Assembly (NCBI GenBank): GCA_030550235.1
Contig: JAUQPU010000001.1
Span: 317,068 to 381,067, forward strand
Source: Thermoproteota archaeon
GTDB taxonomy: Archaea; Thermoproteota; Nitrososphaeria_A; Caldarchaeales; Calditenuaceae
DNA: 64,000 nucleotides
Direction of reading: 5' to 3'
A program made the position numbers and the translations under genes. Below are positions 53,917 through 62,713 of the stretch, piece after piece. Under the pieces are notes generated by a model, which worked only from the letters and a program-made list of their open reading frames with translations, did no database searches and was not told where the DNA came from. How positions within the stretch are numbered: the stretch's first letter is position 1; every line of letters begins with the position of its first letter.

Positions 53917-54444
53917 TTGGAGAGACCTAGACTTAAAGCTGTCCTGACTGAGGATCTCAGATGTAGGGTAGTTGGGGGGGATATTGAAGGTCTTGTGGCA
54001 AAGGGTTTTGGGGAGCTCACGGATGGCCAGTTGACGCTTTGGCCGGAGGAGTCACTCTACCTACTTGAGAGGAATGCCCTTAGCCTTACTGACAAGGATG
54101 GCACCCCCCTAGACTTCAAGAGCTACCTTGAACTACTCACAAAGGAGAGACCAGGCTTCTGGCCCCTATATGTCATCTACCGAGACCTGAGAAGGAGTGG
54201 AAGAATAGTGAAGAAGGGCTTCGGAGGAATGCTGAAATATAGGCTCTACGAGCCTTCAATGAGAGAAGCTTCAAAATACATCGTCCTCCCATTCCCAGAG
54301 GGCTCAACGCTAAGTATTGAGGAGCTCGTTAAGTCGGTGAGACAGGTTATGAGAAAAGGGAAGATACTAATCATCGCAGTACTGGAGAGGAGGGGCGAGG
54401 TGATTTACTACTCATGCTCGGACACGAATCTCTCAAACATCTGA
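53917..54444 (+). CDS. tRNA-splicing endonuclease subunit, probably structural
   Basis: 175 residues. Matches archaeal EndA in the nuclease domain: PLYVIYRDLRRSGRIVKKG, then LYEPSMREASKYIVLPFPEG and SVRQVMRKGKILIIAVLERRG. The usual catalytic triad is Tyr, His, Lys; here the His position (expected before SKYIV) is Ala, so this subunit looks inactive. In Crenarchaea and relatives the enzyme is a heterotetramer of catalytic and structural subunits, which fits. The start is TTG 53917. It overlaps the UbiA gene by 31 bases. Two intron-containing tRNAs occur in this window. Confidence 0.8.
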   Translation: MERPRLKAVLTEDLRCRVVGGDIEGLVAKGFGELTDGQLTLWPEESLYLLERNALSLTDKDGTPLDFKSYLELLTKERPGFWPLYVIYRDLRRSGRIVKKGFGGMLKYRLYEPSMREASKYIVLPFPEGSTLSIEELVKSVRQVMRKGKILIIAVLERRGEVIYYSCSDTNLSNI

Positions 54445-55277
54445 GGCTTAAGGGCTTCGTCAGGATAACCAGGCCTTTCAACGGCTTGATGATGGTCTTC
54501 GCAGTCTATGTAGGATACTATGTCCAGAGTAGTAGAGTCCCTGAACCACTAGAGGGTCTGCTGGCCACCGTCACGGCCTACGCCCTCTCAGCCTCCTCGA
54601 TGGTTGTCAACGACATCATAGACAGGGAAATAGATACTGTTAATAATCCAAGCCGTCCCATACCCTCAGGCCTGATTAAAGTCTCAGAAGCACTCATCCT
54701 CTCGTTTCTCCTAGGGGCTGCAGGCATAGTCTCCTCAGCGATACTTGGACACATGACGTTGATTGTTGCAGCTTTTTTCTACTCACTCGCCCTACTCTAC
54801 AACACTATTCTGAAGAGGACCGGTCTGCTCGGAAACGTCGCTGTGAGCGCCACGATAGCTGCACCCTACATTTACGGCGCAGTCCTCTCTGAGGAAGCAG
54901 TCGACATCTCAGTCGCCATCATAGCCACCATGTCCTTCCTAGCCGGTATGGGGAGAGAAATTGTTAAGGGTATATCAGACGTGGAGGGTGATAGGAGACG
55001 CGGGGTCATGACCTTCGCCATCACGCATGGTGAGAGGGCTGCAGCGAGACTGGGGGCCGCTCTCGTCTTCACAGCGGTAGCCATCAGCCCCCTGCCAGTA
55101 GCTATCGGGGCCATGAGTCCACTCTACATCCCACCAGTCTTAGCCGCCGACATCGGCTTCACATACTCGAACATCAGGTTATTGAGAGATCCGTCGAGGA
55201 GCAGCAAGATAAAGGGAGAGTATCTGCTTTGGATGTTCACTGGCCTGGTAGGGTTCCTCTTAGGGGCCTATAAGTAA
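54414..55277 (+). CDS. UbiA-family prenyltransferase, probable digeranylgeranylglyceryl phosphate synthase
   Basis: 287 residues with about eight helices. First Asp-rich motif NDIIDREIDTVNNPSRP, second DVEGDRRRG. In archaea this family attaches the second geranylgeranyl chain to geranylgeranylglyceryl phosphate. The second motif and helical layout fit, but other UbiA members (heme O synthase, menaquinone enzymes) are not excluded. Confidence 0.82.
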   Translation: MLGHESLKHLRLKGFVRITRPFNGLMMVFAVYVGYYVQSSRVPEPLEGLLATVTAYALSASSMVVNDIIDREIDTVNNPSRPIPSGLIKVSEALILSFLLGAAGIVSSAILGHMTLIVAAFFYSLALLYNTILKRTGLLGNVAVSATIAAPYIYGAVLSEEAVDISVAIIATMSFLAGMGREIVKGISDVEGDRRRGVMTFAITHGERAAARLGAALVFTAVAISPLPVAIGAMSPLYIPPVLAADIGFTYSNIRLLRDPSRSSKIKGEYLLWMFTGLVGFLLGAYK

Positions 55278-55328
55278 CTCCCTGAGAAACCATGATATAC
55301 CGGAGAGGAGAGGTGTGGATAGCTAGTT

Positions 55329-56522
55329 TTGAAGCTGATTAAAGACCCCGTCCACGGTTATATCGCTCTCTCAGACTGGGAGCTCAGCATTATCGATACC
55401 CTTGCAGTTCAGAGGCTCCGGAGGATAGGTCAACTGCCACTCGCCTACCTAGTGTATCCGGGCGCTCGTCACTCCCGCTTCGACCACTCCCTCGGCTCAA
55501 TGGTGCTGGCAGAGGAGTTTTCAAAGAGCCTCGGCTTAGAAGAAGATGAGAAACGCCTCTTTAAAGCAGCCGCTCTACTACACGACGTTGGGCATCCCCC
55601 ATTCTCTCACCTTTTCGAAGAGTTCCTCATAGAGAAAGGGACCACACATGAGGCGATTGGCCGAAAAATAATATCCGGTGAGCATGAGTTGAGACGAGCC
55701 ATCGAGGAGGCGGGCATAGACGTCGAGGAGCTTTTGAGGCTCCTTGAGGGTGGGCACAGGCTGAGTAAGCTAATCTCCGGGCCGATAGATGTCGATAGGC
55801 TGGACTTCCTCCTCCGCGATTCATACTTCACAGGCGCGACCTATGGTGTTATTGATGTGAGGCGGCTCATCTATTTGACGACAATTGAGGAAGGGGAGGT
55901 CTGCATAGATGAGAGGGGAAGAGGTGTTTTGGAGGAGCTCGCGGTGGCGAGACTGCACTCCTTCCTCAACATATATTTCCACCACGCGGTCAGGGCAGCC
56001 CAGCTCCAGCTCCTAAGAGCAGCAGAGGAGCATGGCGAGGAGCTTACAGCCATAGCCCAGCTTCCTTTGAACCAATACCTCGAGCTCGACGATTTCACAG
56101 TCTGGTGCATGCTAAAAAACAACCCAAAATCGAGGAGGAGAATCGAGGCTCTTTCTAGGAGAATACTCCCCAAGATGATTTTAGAGGGTGAGGCAGAGGC
56201 CCCCCATATCTCCGACCTGTCGGGCGTGAAGAGAAGGGAGCTTGAGACTGAGCTGGCGGATGCACTTAAACTGCCAGAGGACATGGTCTACCTCGACTCC
56301 TCAGTCATACCCCCACTAACTAAGTATGGACCGTCTGAGCTGATGATAAGACTAAGGGGAGGTAGGGAGAAGCGCGAGGCCAAGTCACGTGTAATTGAGA
56401 TGACCTCAAAGCCCGTATTCATTGTCAGAGTCTACGTCGAGAGAGGTGTGGGAGAATATGATACTCTGAGTGAAAGGGCTCGGAGATTCTTCATAAGCCG
56501 AGGGCTAGCCGGCGCCGCATAA
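55329..56522 (+). CDS. HD-domain phosphohydrolase (SAMHD1/dNTPase-like)
   Basis: 397 residues. HD motif: GARHSRFDHSLGSM, then LLHDVGHPPFSHLFE, and a distal Asp in GPIDVDRLDFLLRDSYFTG. These enzymes remove triphosphate or pyrophosphate from nucleotides, often dNTPs. The TTG at 55329 is the start. The 3' end overlaps the convergent epimerase by 32 bases. Confidence 0.85.
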   Translation: MKLIKDPVHGYIALSDWELSIIDTLAVQRLRRIGQLPLAYLVYPGARHSRFDHSLGSMVLAEEFSKSLGLEEDEKRLFKAAALLHDVGHPPFSHLFEEFLIEKGTTHEAIGRKIISGEHELRRAIEEAGIDVEELLRLLEGGHRLSKLISGPIDVDRLDFLLRDSYFTGATYGVIDVRRLIYLTTIEEGEVCIDERGRGVLEELAVARLHSFLNIYFHHAVRAAQLQLLRAAEEHGEELTAIAQLPLNQYLELDDFTVWCMLKNNPKSRRRIEALSRRILPKMILEGEAEAPHISDLSGVKRRELETELADALKLPEDMVYLDSSVIPPLTKYGPSELMIRLRGGREKREAKSRVIEMTSKPVFIVRVYVERGVGEYDTLSERARRFFISRGLAGAA

Positions 56523-57396
56523 TCTGCCTCCTAAGTCCCTCCTCCAAGCCGACGATTGGCGTGTAGCCTAGAAGCCTCTTGATCTTCTCGATGGATGGAT
56601 AGCTTATCATGGGTTCAGCCTCCTCCGCACTTCTAGGAGGAGCCTCTCTAATCGTAACTGAGGAGGCGGTCAACTTCTTTATCAGCCCAGCTAGCTCCCT
56701 TATCGAGACGGCATTACCAGTCCCTATGTTGAAAACCTCACCCACAGCCTCCTCCCTGCTCAAAGCCAGCTCAACTGCTCGGCCCAAGTTGTCGACATGA
56801 TAGGGGTCTGTAACATCCCTACCCCCATTGTAGAGTATTATCTCACCCCCCTTTAGGCATGCATCGATGAACCGTGAGACTGCGCTCTGAGGTGAATCGT
56901 ACTCTCCGAAGACCTTCCAAGACCTGAAGACTACCGTAGGTACTCCATATACTCGGTTGTAGCTCTCGACGCATTTCTCCGCAATAACTTTAGAGTAGTC
57001 ATAGACGGTACGCGGAGCTAGGGGGCTTTCCTCTGAGACTGGGAGGGGTGGGTGGGAGCCGTATACATTGGCTGATGAGAGGTAGATGAACCTCTCTACG
57101 CCAAGCCTCCGCGCCGCCTCAAGCATATTCACAGTCCCTATGACATTTGTGTTAAGACAGTTGTGTGGGTCCACTCTGCATGAAGTGGGGTTTGAGACGG
57201 CCGCCAAGTGCACTATGTTTCCCGGCCTATACTCTCGGAGCGACATCAATATATCGTCGAGGGAGAGGATATTGGCTTTTATCTCCGCACCATCGGAGAT
57301 GTCAAGGCCGATAATAGAGTAACCCCTCTTCTCAAGGTACTCTCTAAGACTTCTCCCAATAAACCCCTGCGAGCCAGTGATAAGCACTAGTGCCAC
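56491..57396 (-). CDS. NAD-dependent epimerase/dehydratase, UDP-glucose 4-epimerase-like
   Basis: 301 residues. GSQGFIGRSL is the Rossmann GxxGxxG loop, SSANVYG the catalytic Ser, and YDYSK the YxxxK. The C-terminal part resembles UDP-glucose or UDP-galactose epimerases and related dehydratases. Substrate unproven. A second such gene lies at 17937-18902. Confidence 0.84.
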   Translation of the reverse strand: MALVLITGSQGFIGRSLREYLEKRGYSIIGLDISDGAEIKANILSLDDILMSLREYRPGNIVHLAAVSNPTSCRVDPHNCLNTNVIGTVNMLEAARRLGVERFIYLSSANVYGSHPPLPVSEESPLAPRTVYDYSKVIAEKCVESYNRVYGVPTVVFRSWKVFGEYDSPQSAVSRFIDACLKGGEIILYNGGRDVTDPYHVDNLGRAVELALSREEAVGEVFNIGTGNAVSIRELAGLIKKLTASSVTIREAPPRSAEEAEPMISYPSIEKIKRLLGYTPIVGLEEGLRRQIMRRRLALGL

Positions 57397-57443
57397 AAGG
57401 TATGCAAAGACCTATTCCCGATAAAAACCTATTATTGTTCTCT

Positions 57444-60101
57444 TCAAGAGATTACGCAGCTGGTCCAGCCGCAATCCAGACACCTGACACAGCCCTCCTG
57501 CCATATCAGGTTCCTACCCCGACACTCGGGGCAGATGCTGTATTTCCCTCCATTACCCCCCAGCTCGAAACTAACTATCGGCTCCACTTGGACCTCAGCT
57601 AGCGATGCTTGAACTGGAAGAGCAGCAGTCCTCACCGTCTCTGCTGATGGGACCTTAACCTCGACAGCGAGGCCTCTCATAATCTCCAGTGTCTTATTTT
57701 CTACTGTGGTGATGTATCGAGACTCCCTCTGGCTTGGAGTCACTAGAACTTGAGTAGACTTTGAGAGGTCTCTATAGATTGTGATGCCCTTTAACCCTAG
57801 CCTATATGCGAAGAGGTATGCGTTCTTGACATCCTCCACAGTAACCCAGCTGGGCATGTTAATTGTCTTGCTGACAGCGGCGTCTACCCAGAGCCCCACA
57901 TGATACTGGGCCCTAACATGGTCCCACCACGGAATATCGTACGCAACAACAAAGACGCGCCTAGCCTCCTCTGGAAAGACATCAAGGCCCTGAATCGAGC
58001 CGCCGTTATCCGCAACCATCTTGAAGATCTGCTCATTATGTAGCCCCGCCTCCTTCAAATAATTCTCAAACTCGGGGTCTATGTAGTGGAATACACCCAC
58101 GGTCACATGCTTCTCGTATATGAGGGCGAATACAGGTTCAAGCCCTGAACTCGTGTCTGCAAGCATTGAGATGCTTCCAGTGGGTGCTATAGACATCAGA
58201 AAACTATTCCTGATTCCATACTGCTTCGCATCCTCGGCGATTCTTTCCCAGTCCATTGTCCAGAGCTCTCTCCGATAGAAACCCTCCAGCGGTAACTGTC
58301 CCTTAACATAGCTACTCTGCCAGTAGAGCGGAAAGACTCCTCTCGTCTTAGCTCTCTCAATGCTCTCACTATAGGTGTGATATGCTATGAACTCGGTTAT
58401 CTTCTGCATGAGCTCGAACCCCTCCTCGCTGTTAAAGGGTATCCTTAGGGCGAAGAGTAGGTCGGCGAGCCCCATAAAACCGAGCCCTATCCTTCTCGTC
58501 TTCTTCGACATCTCATCTATACTCTGAAGCGGGTAGTTGTTCACATCTATCACGTTGTCTAAGAATCTATAGGCTATACTGACAGCTTCCCTCAACCCAT
58601 CCCAGTCTATCTCCCTCCCCCTCTCCGTAGACTTCACAAATGCATATAGGTTGAGTGAGCCTAGGTTGCAGGACTCGTACTCGTAAAGTGGCTCCTCACC
58701 ACATGGGTTTGTGGACCGTATCTCACCTAGTGCTTTTCTCAATGGGTTGCGTCTATTAATATTTTCGAGAAAGAGGACTCCAGGGTCTGCTGTCTTCCAA
58801 GCCATCTCCGCTATAAGATGGAAGAGGTGTGAAGGGCTCTTCACCCCCCAGACTTTATTGTCACGCGGATTCCTCAGCTCATAGGGAGTATCGGTCTCGA
58901 GACACTTCATAAACTTGTCATCTATTAGGACGCTTATGTTGAAGTTCTCTAGGAAACCTTCGCGCTCCTTTCCTCGGATAAACTTCTCAATATCAGGATG
59001 CCAAACCTCCAGGATTCCCATGTTAGCGCCCCTCCTCTTACCGCCCTGCTTCACAACCTCAGTCACTGTGTCAATTATTCGCATAAAGGTCACGGGCCCT
59101 GAGGCCACACCAGAGGTTGAGAAGACAACATCACCCTCAGGCCTTAGTTTAGAGTAGTTAATTCCTATCCCACCACCACTCTTGAAGATTATAGCCGCCT
59201 CGGTCGCAGCCCTCATAATAGACTCGATATTGTCCTCTATAGGTAGGACAAAGCAGGCTGAGAGCTGGCCGAGCCGTGCGCCAGCGTTAAAGAGGGTGGG
59301 GCTGTTAGGCATGAATTTCTTCTCAACCATGAGGTTGTAGTAACTGAGATAGTCTTTGTAGTGGTGGTCGAATACCCCTGAGAGAAGCATCTCCCAGAAG
59401 ACGCTCCAGGGATGTCTCATCATCCCTTGGGAGTTGAGGTTGTCGTAGAGCTTCTTCATCCTCTCAAGATGCCACCTATTCCAGTAGACCTGGTAGCCTT
59501 GCCCCTCTCTTCCTAGCCCTACCTTGCCGGCCCAAAGCTCTGGGTTAAAAGATTCTTGCGGATGAATCTTCTGTTTACCTTCCTTATCAAAGATCTGGGG
59601 GTCGTAAAGTATGTCAGGAATCACTATTAGGGCAGCTACCCTCTGAAAAAGTTGTTTAGGACGCTCTGCGAGTTTCCCTTCCTCATTCTTGAGTAGATAT
59701 CTGCTGGCCATCAGTCTGAGGGCGTTAACAGAGAATCTCTTATCAACCTCGTCAAGATAATCCGTCTCCAGAATAAGCATCTTCTCCTTCCTGATACGCT
59801 CCCTCTGTTTCCTATACAAGATGTAGGACTTAGCCACTTCATAGAGGTCGAACCGGACTAGTGCAAACTCGACAATGTCCTGCACATCCTCTACGTGCGG
59901 TGTCCGTGTAGCGCCATACTTCTCCGCTATGACTTGCAGAACATATTCAACCACCTGGTTGAGGAGATTTTCATCATACTTATCTACAGAGATCATAGCT
60001 TTCTTTATGGCTTCGCGGACGCGAAGATGATCAAAATCTACGACTCGCCCATCCCTCTTGATGATCTTCTTCACCGGATACTCCTCGAGTTTAATGCCCA
60101 A
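57444..60101 (-). CDS. nrdJ: adenosylcobalamin-dependent ribonucleoside reductase (class II)
   Basis: 885 residues. An ATP-cone (VKKIIKRDGRVVDFDHLRVR) is followed by the catalytic barrel: SACFVLPIEDNIESI, NPCGEEPLYEYESCNLGSLN and SKKTRRIGLGFMGLADLL. The C terminus carries CPECRGRNL and CVRCLDCGW cysteine pairs, which regenerate the active site. It needs B12 and works without oxygen. TTG 60101 is the start, preceded by GGTGG. The cbiX-like gene at 4.5 kb would support cobalt chemistry. Confidence 0.96.
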   Translation of the reverse strand: MGIKLEEYPVKKIIKRDGRVVDFDHLRVREAIKKAMISVDKYDENLLNQVVEYVLQVIAEKYGATRTPHVEDVQDIVEFALVRFDLYEVAKSYILYRKQRERIRKEKMLILETDYLDEVDKRFSVNALRLMASRYLLKNEEGKLAERPKQLFQRVAALIVIPDILYDPQIFDKEGKQKIHPQESFNPELWAGKVGLGREGQGYQVYWNRWHLERMKKLYDNLNSQGMMRHPWSVFWEMLLSGVFDHHYKDYLSYYNLMVEKKFMPNSPTLFNAGARLGQLSACFVLPIEDNIESIMRAATEAAIIFKSGGGIGINYSKLRPEGDVVFSTSGVASGPVTFMRIIDTVTEVVKQGGKRRGANMGILEVWHPDIEKFIRGKEREGFLENFNISVLIDDKFMKCLETDTPYELRNPRDNKVWGVKSPSHLFHLIAEMAWKTADPGVLFLENINRRNPLRKALGEIRSTNPCGEEPLYEYESCNLGSLNLYAFVKSTERGREIDWDGLREAVSIAYRFLDNVIDVNNYPLQSIDEMSKKTRRIGLGFMGLADLLFALRIPFNSEEGFELMQKITEFIAYHTYSESIERAKTRGVFPLYWQSSYVKGQLPLEGFYRRELWTMDWERIAEDAKQYGIRNSFLMSIAPTGSISMLADTSSGLEPVFALIYEKHVTVGVFHYIDPEFENYLKEAGLHNEQIFKMVADNGGSIQGLDVFPEEARRVFVVAYDIPWWDHVRAQYHVGLWVDAAVSKTINMPSWVTVEDVKNAYLFAYRLGLKGITIYRDLSKSTQVLVTPSQRESRYITTVENKTLEIMRGLAVEVKVPSAETVRTAALPVQASLAEVQVEPIVSFELGGNGGKYSICPECRGRNLIWQEGCVRCLDCGWTSCVIS

Positions 60102-60328
60102 TTCTTAGCCACCAGGCAGGGCCCAGTGCTTAACCCCCTTATAATTTATCCCTTCAAACATTTTTAAGAGTTGCCATACACCTCTTTGAAAATTAAGAAA
60201 ACGGTTAGATTACACCCCATTGGCCATTCAACCTACGGGCCGTCACCATCTTCAGGCCAGTCGGGTATTGGAGGAAAACTCGGCGGGTTATTAGCATATA
60301 TATCCGGCTTATTGAGGCTAGGCTTGGG

Positions 60329-61288
60329 ATGGTAATTACTGCTTCGCCTGAGGAGGTTGGGAAGGCTTTAGCCGATGCCTCCGTGGAGGTCTTGACGGAG
60401 GAGGAGCTATACAGCCTCCTAAAGATGGGCGGGGTCAGGGCATATATCGGTATTGAGCCGAGTAATGTCCTACATCTAGGAACTCTTGTTGCTTGTGAGC
60501 CCCTCATCCGGCTGGCCAGGGCCGGTTTTAAGACAATCTATCTCCTGGCGGATGTTCACGGCTGGCTTAACGATAAGGGGGAGTTAGATCAGCTTCAGGA
60601 GATAGCCAAGAAGAACCAGGAGCTCCTCTCTAAGATATTGAGGTCGAGAGGTGTAAGCGAGGCCGATGTAGAGTTCGTCCTCGGGTCAAGCTATCAATTC
60701 GATACAAAATACGTCATGAAGATGATGCATCTGGCCAAGCTCGTCACAGCCTCGGAAGCGCGAAAAGCAATGGACACAATCAGTAAAAAAGACGTCATGC
60801 ATAGGGTTGGATCCGAGTTCTATGCCCTTATGCAATGCCTAGATATCGGCTATCTGGGCGTCAATGTGGCTGTAGGTGGTATGGACCAGAGGAAGATCCA
60901 TGTCATGGCACGGGAATACCTGAGGAAACTAGGATATGCGAAGCCGGTTGCGATACATACGCCGATCATACTCGGTCTTGACGGGAGGGCGAAGATGTCT
61001 AAGAGCCTAGACAACGCCATCTTTCTCGACGACGATGAGGATAGTGTTTCGCGAAAGATTTTCCAGGCATTCTGTCCCGAGCATGAGATGGAGGGTAATC
61101 CTTTAACAATGCTTGTCAGATGGGTTGTTTTCCCGTGGCTAGGCTTTTTTGAGGCTGGCGGCAAAACCTATCAAAGTTTTGAAGAATTCGCGGAGGATTG
61201 GAGGAGTGGTTACCTGAGGGCTAAGATCCTGAAGGAGGGGCTGACAGAGGCCCTGAGCAAGATAATGCGGGGAATCCGATCTAGCTAG
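60329..61288 (+). CDS. tyrS: tyrosyl-tRNA synthetase
   Basis: 319 residues, archaeal length. Class I signatures: HLGTLVA (HIGH-like) and KMSKSLD (KMSKS); YLLADVHGWLNDKG and GGMDQRKIHVMAREYL are diagnostic of archaeal/eukaryal TyrRS, distinct from TrpRS. Charges tRNA-Tyr, whose intron-bearing gene is at 19754. Confidence 0.93.
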   Translation: MVITASPEEVGKALADASVEVLTEEELYSLLKMGGVRAYIGIEPSNVLHLGTLVACEPLIRLARAGFKTIYLLADVHGWLNDKGELDQLQEIAKKNQELLSKILRSRGVSEADVEFVLGSSYQFDTKYVMKMMHLAKLVTASEARKAMDTISKKDVMHRVGSEFYALMQCLDIGYLGVNVAVGGMDQRKIHVMAREYLRKLGYAKPVAIHTPIILGLDGRAKMSKSLDNAIFLDDDEDSVSRKIFQAFCPEHEMEGNPLTMLVRWVVFPWLGFFEAGGKTYQSFEEFAEDWRSGYLRAKILKEGLTEALSKIMRGIRSS

Positions 61289-61300
61289 GATATTGATCTA

Positions 61301-62242
61301 TCATTGGTGTTTTAGGTTTCTGAGCTCTCTCGCTATTCTTCGCGCCTTGTTAACAACCTCGACAGGCGTCTTACCGAAGATGTATATTGCTGGCTCCAGC
61401 CCCACCCCTCCCATGTCTATTACAACATCCGCCTCAGGATTCTTCTTCAAAGCATCAATCACATCAAAGACGACATCGTCCTCGCTCCTCTTACCCTTGC
61501 CTGGCATAGTGTTAACAGCTTCTAATCCAGCTTTTCTTATAGCCTCTTCCACTCCCTCAACCATCTTCAAGTTCATCACACTTCTCTTCTCCATGCTTAT
61601 TCTGATGACCCCTAGGAGTATTGATGCTAGGTGTTTTGAGACGCCGAAGGCGGGCTTGCTGACAGGGACTAGGCGCGTCCCAACCCTGACTATCCTGCCT
61701 GGAAAGGCTGCGACATCATTTAGGCTAGATGAGCTCTCTAGCGCGGTGGCTATGTTTATCGAGACCTCTGGGTAAAGGCTGAGGAGCTCGGGCGACCGTT
61801 CCACGAGATCGGCGGCCAATCTAAGTCCCTCCAGTAGCCTCTCCTTCTCAAAGGGTTGCCTTGTCTCGATGCCTATGCAGACATCGCATTCAGCTAGCTC
61901 TGGGTAAATCCTCCTATGCAGCTTGCAGATGTAGCCGCTTGAGAGGAGCCTCCTCCATGCCATGTGGAGGACTTGTGTTAGACGCGGCGCACCCTCAGAG
62001 GCCGCGCTGGCTAGGGAACTTACAAGTGCGTCAATCTCCTCCTCTGGTATGCCGAAGCTTTTCAACCTATCAAGATATGTGGACTGACTCCGAGACAGGT
62101 AACCGCTAACAGCGGCCTGGCTAACACCCAGAACAGCCGATATCCTCGATTGACTATATCCTCGTGCCCTCAATGTATGGGCCAGTAAACCCCTAGTATT
62201 CGGGAGAACGTATCTTAGGAGAACCTCCTCGGGGGGCCTCAT
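61301..62242 (-). CDS. ThiR-like transcriptional regulator: HTH plus ThiN domain
   Basis: 313 residues. An N-terminal HTH (SQSRISAVLGVSQAAVSGYL) is joined to a C-terminal ThiN-like thiamine-phosphate domain: FPGRIVRVGTRLVPVSKPAF, then GVSKHLASILLGVIRISMEK and DVVIDMGGVGLEPAIYIFGK. This is the arrangement of the archaeal thiamine regulator ThiR, in which ThiN senses thiamine phosphate. A middle segment has CKLHRRIYPELAECDVC, a possible metal site. No thi genes are adjacent in the window. Confidence 0.82.
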   Translation of the reverse strand: MRPPEEVLLRYVLPNTRGLLAHTLRARGYSQSRISAVLGVSQAAVSGYLSRSQSTYLDRLKSFGIPEEEIDALVSSLASAASEGAPRLTQVLHMAWRRLLSSGYICKLHRRIYPELAECDVCIGIETRQPFEKERLLEGLRLAADLVERSPELLSLYPEVSINIATALESSSSLNDVAAFPGRIVRVGTRLVPVSKPAFGVSKHLASILLGVIRISMEKRSVMNLKMVEGVEEAIRKAGLEAVNTMPGKGKRSEDDVVFDVIDALKKNPEADVVIDMGGVGLEPAIYIFGKTPVEVVNKARRIARELRNLKHQ

Positions 62243-62595
62243 CCACCTGCCTCTACGGGCAGCTTCTCCTGCCGTATAAATCTGAGAGCGGCCTCAACAG
62301 TATCTGGGTCCACCCTTCTATACACATTGACCTTCAGTGACCCCATATCCCACGCTACCCTACCGTTCTCCACGGTGTAGTCAATCTCAACCCTAACCAT
62401 ATCCCCCTTCGAGAGAACTAGCTTCTCGACTAGGGCCGAGTAGAGCTTCTGGTTTAGCTCGCCCGCAGCCCTCGCCACTTCGCTAGAATCAAGCTGGCCA
62501 GTCTTCAACAACTCCCTGTTCTGAGCGAAGAGTATTCGTCGAATCTTGGTAGCATAATAGCCCACTATCACTGTTCCGGTGTGGAGCCGCGGCAA
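62239..62595 (-). CDS. DUF2258-like hypothetical protein
   Basis: About 118 residues from TTG 62595, chosen for the GGTGG ribosome site 6 bases upstream; a longer frame reaches 62679 but runs toward the divergent peptidase gene. HTGTVIVGYYATKIRRILFA resembles the archaeal DUF2258 family, with SKGDMVRVEIDYTVENG in the second half. Function unknown. Its stop overlaps the ThiR-like start by 4 bases, so they are cotranscribed. Confidence 0.6.
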   Translation of the reverse strand: MPRLHTGTVIVGYYATKIRRILFAQNRELLKTGQLDSSEVARAAGELNQKLYSALVEKLVLSKGDMVRVEIDYTVENGRVAWDMGSLKVNVYRRVDPDTVEAALRFIRQEKLPVEAGG

Positions 62596-62713
62596 GGCAG
62601 ACCACCTAAATATAAGGATGCCGATATATATTATTACCACCACTCTATGGGAGAATAGGGCCCCCGCCAACCACCCCAAGACTTATCGGTGGGCGTCGTG
62701 ATCCATTACCAGG

